In this document: one piece after another, positions 61,601 to 64,000 of the stretch
Layout of the letters: each line of letters starts with the position of its first letter
Position numbering within the stretch: position 1 is the first letter of the stretch
Assembly (NCBI GenBank): GCA_036874045.1
Contig: CM072335.1
Coordinates: forward strand, 25,427,501-25,491,500
Reading direction: 5' to 3'
Source: Cymodocea nodosa
Lineage: Eukaryota; Streptophyta; Magnoliopsida; Alismatales; Cymodoceaceae
DNA: 64,000 bases
Translations under genes and position numbers: made by a program
Notes under the pieces: model-generated
Told to the model about the DNA's origin: nothing
Databases searched by the model: none
The model's input: only the letters and a program-made list of their open reading frames with translations

Positions 61601-63962
61601 CTTTTTCTCCTTTTTTTTCTTTTCTCTTTCTCTCTCTTTTCTTTTTCTTTTCTTTTTTTCTTTCCTTCTTCTTCTTTCCCTTCCCTTCTCCTCCCCCTTC
61701 GTTTACAAGGAAAGATGGTGGCACTTGTACATTTGTTGGGTCAACAAAGTCAGCAGTAGTGGACAATGCTCCTCTCCCTTCTCCTTGTGGTGGTGAGTGA
61801 GGACCTGTCGGTAAAACTTTGCTCATTTGCAATATCGTCAACAAGGAGTTGCATGCTTAAGAGCTCCCCCAAGGGGAACAAGGTGGAGTACTAGTGCAAG
61901 ATGTTGAATGTGGTGGTGAATGACATGTCAGTTTGAGAGACAGAGAGGGGAGGTCAGAAAAAAATTTAGGAAGGGTGATGCATGGCAGAAAAACTGAGGT
62001 GCATAGTGGCTGAATGAAGCTGGAAAGTGGCAGAAAAGAAGTATCTATAGCAGTGGACAAGGCTGACAACAACAGACTGTGGGGTAGGGGTAAACGACAG
62101 GTAGGAGATGGTGACTTGATCTAGGCCTCATATAGGACGACAAGAGATGACAGGAAAGGGGTCTGCACAGAGAGGAAAAGGGGTGGCCAGTACAGGGGGT
62201 GGCTTCTGCCAATGGTCTCAGCTTTGACAGCTGCCTACAGCAGTGGTAGTTGGGAGGAGGGTGTAACTAGGGTTTCCCTCCTCCCTACATAAATATCTCA
62301 CACTTAATGAACTCTCAACATGTACTCTGATGTCATTTTGGAACACAAGAAATGAGTGAAAGTTATATATTATACATAAGCAAACAAGACTTCTACATAT
62401 AAAAGCTACATATTGTAACAAGCATAACTCTAGCAATGTGAGACTAAACCCACTTACAACACAACACACTTAGGATCCATTTATTCATGACTCCGTCAAT
62501 ATATAATATACAGTTAAAAAATTTATATTGTATTGGTGCTAGGCAGCCAAGGCACCCTAGGTCACTACACAGGCACCTGGATACCTTATATACCTTGGTA
62601 CAATTAAAATGAAATCAAAAGATCCATTAAAATCTACCAACTGGAACAAAAATTGTTAATCAATAAATATTGAATATATAATTCAAAATAATAGAGAGAG
62701 AGAGAGAGAGTACCAAATTCAGTAACTTGTACCAAAGAATCAAAAAGCATGGTTATTAATGGAATCCCTTGTCAACTTACTGTGAGATACCAAGGGCATC
62801 CAAGCCAAGCCTATACTATGAATAACCAACTTGCAATGAATAAAAAAGATATAAGTACAATAAGAATGAACCAACATCAAGAGTAGTAAACTGGTGATAA
62901 TATCAGCAAAAGAATCACTTTTACACTTCTAGACATATCCATAATATTCTTATGCAATCATCATGAAAGCTAGATAAGATAACACAGTAAACAAAAATCA
63001 AGATCGAATAGTGGAAAGTTCCACAACATCAACCGAGAAGTTTAGGTTCAAATCTGAATCATAATTATAGTGTTCAATGGTCAGAACTTTATGTAGATAT
63101 GAGCTCAGATCATCAACAGGATTGGCTAGCATCATTAGAAGCAAGCACAAGAACAATAAATGGTATGGCTTCTTGTCAGCCAAGTTCTACCCCACCAAAA
63201 GGCTTGGCAATCTAGGCACTATCATAGGGAAAGATCCAGTGAAATAAACTTGTTTGTTAAGATGTTATTTGGAAAAAGAGATCCAGTGAAGCCTTACTAC
63301 CCCCTCTGACCTCTCACCAACTTGACCAGCCTCTGTGCATGGCTTTATGACTTTGAAGAGACAAATTTTTCATGAGGTTATGGGACCATATTGCCAGATT
63401 TCTTAGAGACAGTTATCTCACACATTTAGGCATTCCCTACCTACGTTGTTGATGTCATTCAAGGTTTTTTGGAAGTACAATATGGGCTCCATCAACGTCA
63501 GAACAAGTTTCCTTGTATCTTTGAATCAATAACCATCTTCTGGCTAACCTACCTTTGGACTTAAGAATTTCACATGTTAAACCAAATGCATTTGCTTCCC
63601 TGTAGTACACTCAAATAGATTACTTGCTTTAGACACTATGAATTCTATTTTCCTATGTGATTACTAATTCCATAAAATTTAAATTAGACCATTAGATGCA
63701 CCAGCAAGAAAAGAATGTCTGAATTTGGATGAAACTAAAAGGTGTGGAGGAAGATCAAAAACAACATGATTGAAAAGTGAAAAATATTTTAAATTATATA
63801 ATCTAATGGAAAAGATAGTGATGGATAGAAATAAATGGAGAGAAGATTCATGTTGTCAACCTGCTATAATCTAATCTAATCTAAAAATACCTGCTGAAAA
63901 TCTTTCAAAGCATCTTTGAACTTTCCCATTGCAAGATGTGCAGCCCCCCGCCTATAATAACC
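49630..63962 (-). CDS. PAPP5: Serine/threonine protein phosphatase 5 (TPR-PPP), 5' end outside window
   Basis: Ten exons are visible on the minus strand: 63891-63962, 59069-59219, 57458-57566, 57257-57374, 51430-51577, 51049-51297, 50397-50522, 50222-50322, 49847-49921 and 49630-49689. They join in frame to 402 residues and a stop. The first encodes the end of the TPR domain ([20 protein letters not shown]). A linker follows ([18 protein letters not shown]). The PPP catalytic domain carries every metal and catalytic motif: [38 protein letters not shown] and SAPNYCDQ, and it ends ANNFMRLFS. Plant PP5 dephosphorylates phytochromes and other partners and binds Hsp90 through its TPR; that is family knowledge. 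About 80 N-terminal residues lie past the right edge. Introns 51578-57256 and 59220-63890 are swollen by retroelements. Confidence 0.95.
51578..54654. other. PP5 intron, decayed sequence of uncertain origin
   Basis: No host exon is seen. Minus-strand open runs at 53087-53296 and 53955-54260 look like old coding sequence of a mobile element, possibly the interior of the minus-strand LINE whose endonuclease lies at 55930-56420. I found no diagnostic motif here. Confidence 0.35.
54655..55900 (+). mobile_element. LINE ORF2 C-terminal fragment in PP5 intron
   Basis: The plus strand begins [20 protein letters not shown] and continues [20 protein letters not shown], the segment after the reverse transcriptase in plant L1 LINEs. 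A decayed zinc-binding region, with KVQFFIWQG and [16 protein letters not shown], follows near 55225-55340. The tail near 55800-55940 has LINE-like 3' sequence and an A-rich end (AAAAAGAAAAAGAATG). The copy is 5'-truncated and has shifts. Confidence 0.65.
55930..56420 (-). mobile_element. LINE endonuclease fragment, antisense to the neighbouring LINE
   Basis: Read on the minus strand across shifting frames, it shows a run like [17 protein letters not shown] followed by [11 protein letters not shown] near 56090, which is the GDFNxI motif of LINE endonucleases. It is in PP5 sense orientation. The plus-strand LINE at 54655-55900 abuts it and may have inserted into it. Confidence 0.5.
56421..57256. 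other. Right part of the large PP5 intron
   Basis: No exon is recognised. It may contain the upstream part of the minus-strand LINE. A CT-rich stretch lies at about 56860-56950. Confidence 0.35.
58493..58775 (-). mobile_element. RTE-type LINE 3' end
   Basis: The minus strand encodes [19 protein letters not shown], then [19 protein letters not shown] and [11 protein letters not shown]. This matches the C-terminus of plant RTE-clade reverse transcriptases (pattern MRxNxLRWFGHVxRR ... RGRPKxTW ... L). After the stop it ends in ATGGCTCAAATTGTCGTTGT and a TTG repeat, the usual RTE 3' tail. It is a short 5'-truncated insertion in the intron between PP5 exons 57458-57566 and 59069-59219. Confidence 0.75.
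60598..60636. repeat. Imperfect inverted repeat (hairpin) in PP5 intron
   Basis: AAGGTGTGA and TCACACCTT at 60611-60633 are perfect inverted arms around a five-base loop. The dyad extends outward with TGCCAAGG on the left and CCTTGGCA on the right, with an eight-base bulge (CACTAAGG) on the left arm. Confidence 0.7.
60937..62500 (-). mobile_element. Small non-autonomous LTR retrotransposon, copy 2
   Basis: LTR-like direct repeats are at 60937-61115 and about 62336-62500. The left one runs from TGTTGAAACAT to CTCTAACA, so on the minus strand it reads TGTTAGAG...TTTCAACA with canonical TG...CA ends. It is followed by TTCCCCCTCAAG, the complement of a polypurine tract. Next to the right LTR, CTCTGATGTCA is a degraded complement of the tRNA-iMet primer site. 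Sequence after the left LTR matches copy 1 at 6836-8075. The interior has no gag or pol, only a CT-rich tract near 61570-61700 and open frames without known motifs. Flanks are TA repeats, so the target duplication (ATATA) is ambiguous. Confidence 0.7.
62501..63890. other. PP5 intron next to the first visible exon
   Basis: An (AG)9 microsatellite lies at 62693-62710. The minus strand at 62998-63183 has a 61-codon frame with a hydrophobic start ([16 protein letters not shown]) whose role, if any, is unknown. No splice sites around it are convincing. Confidence 0.35.
62693..62710. repeat. (AG)9 microsatellite
   Basis: A perfect AG tract follows AATAAT and precedes TACCAAATTC in the PP5 intron. 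Confidence 0.9.
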
Positions 63963-64000
63963 CTGCAGAAAATAAGAGCCATATGTCAAAAAAGAAGTCC

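Noticed and set aside
61476-61844. Phe/Ser/Leu-rich plus frame and Lys/Glu-rich minus frame
   Set aside because: Both are translations of a CT-rich low-complexity tract inside the small LTR element.

Overview
The window is nuclear DNA of a flowering plant. Genes are split by GT/AG introns that are often several kilobases long and filled with retrotransposons, and the intergenic DNA is AT-rich. The 5' half of the large trehalose-phosphate synthase exon is strongly GC-rich and its 3' half is not, a gradient common in monocots; I suggest a monocot with TE-rich introns, but the sequence does not prove it. Five protein-coding loci can be supported.

Region 1 (1-32754, + strand): the 3' part of an SR-type splicing-factor gene, with a CCHC zinc knuckle followed by a long RS/acidic tail encoded by small exons. 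Every internal exon is a multiple of three and every intron is in the same phase. Three neighbouring 72-nt exons are tandem copies. Two introns are giant. Intron 2 (301-9198) holds LINE pieces, a complete 653-bp TRIM element and a small non-autonomous LTR element. Intron 5 (9713-31406, 21.7 kb) holds an antisense Copia element with target-site duplication, a decayed Copia copy, a complete but decayed 6.5-kb PIF/Harbinger DNA transposon, and a second, non-coding TAA-flanked element next to it. The two DNA elements are stacked inside the RNase H end of the decayed Copia.

Region 2 (34148-40022, - strand): a complete three-exon class II trehalose-6-phosphate synthase/phosphatase gene of the TPS6/TPS7 type, convergent with the SR gene. 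Its second intron contains a LINE ORF1 fragment.

Region 3 (40023-49629): mostly intergenic AT-rich DNA with a compound microsatellite and two small regulatory-type genes. One, at 43534-43809 (+), encodes a 91-aa secreted-peptide precursor ending in PSPGVGH, the signature of PIP/CEP-type signalling peptides. The other, at 45799-47132 (-), is a complete four-exon FT-like PEBP gene with exon sizes like FT but a rewritten external loop.

Region 4 (49630-64000, - strand): the catalytic part and the end of the TPR part of a plant serine/threonine protein phosphatase 5 gene (PAPP5/PP5 type). Ten exons are visible; the first exons lie beyond the right edge. Its introns contain LINE pieces on both strands, an RTE-type LINE 3' end, and a second copy of the small LTR element seen in region 1.

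The genes do not form an operon or cluster. They are independent loci for splicing, trehalose signalling, peptide signalling, flowering control and phosphatase function. The most notable signals are the modular triplicated RS exons, the stacked Harbinger elements with a palindromic minisatellite, the divergent FT loop and the small peptide gene.
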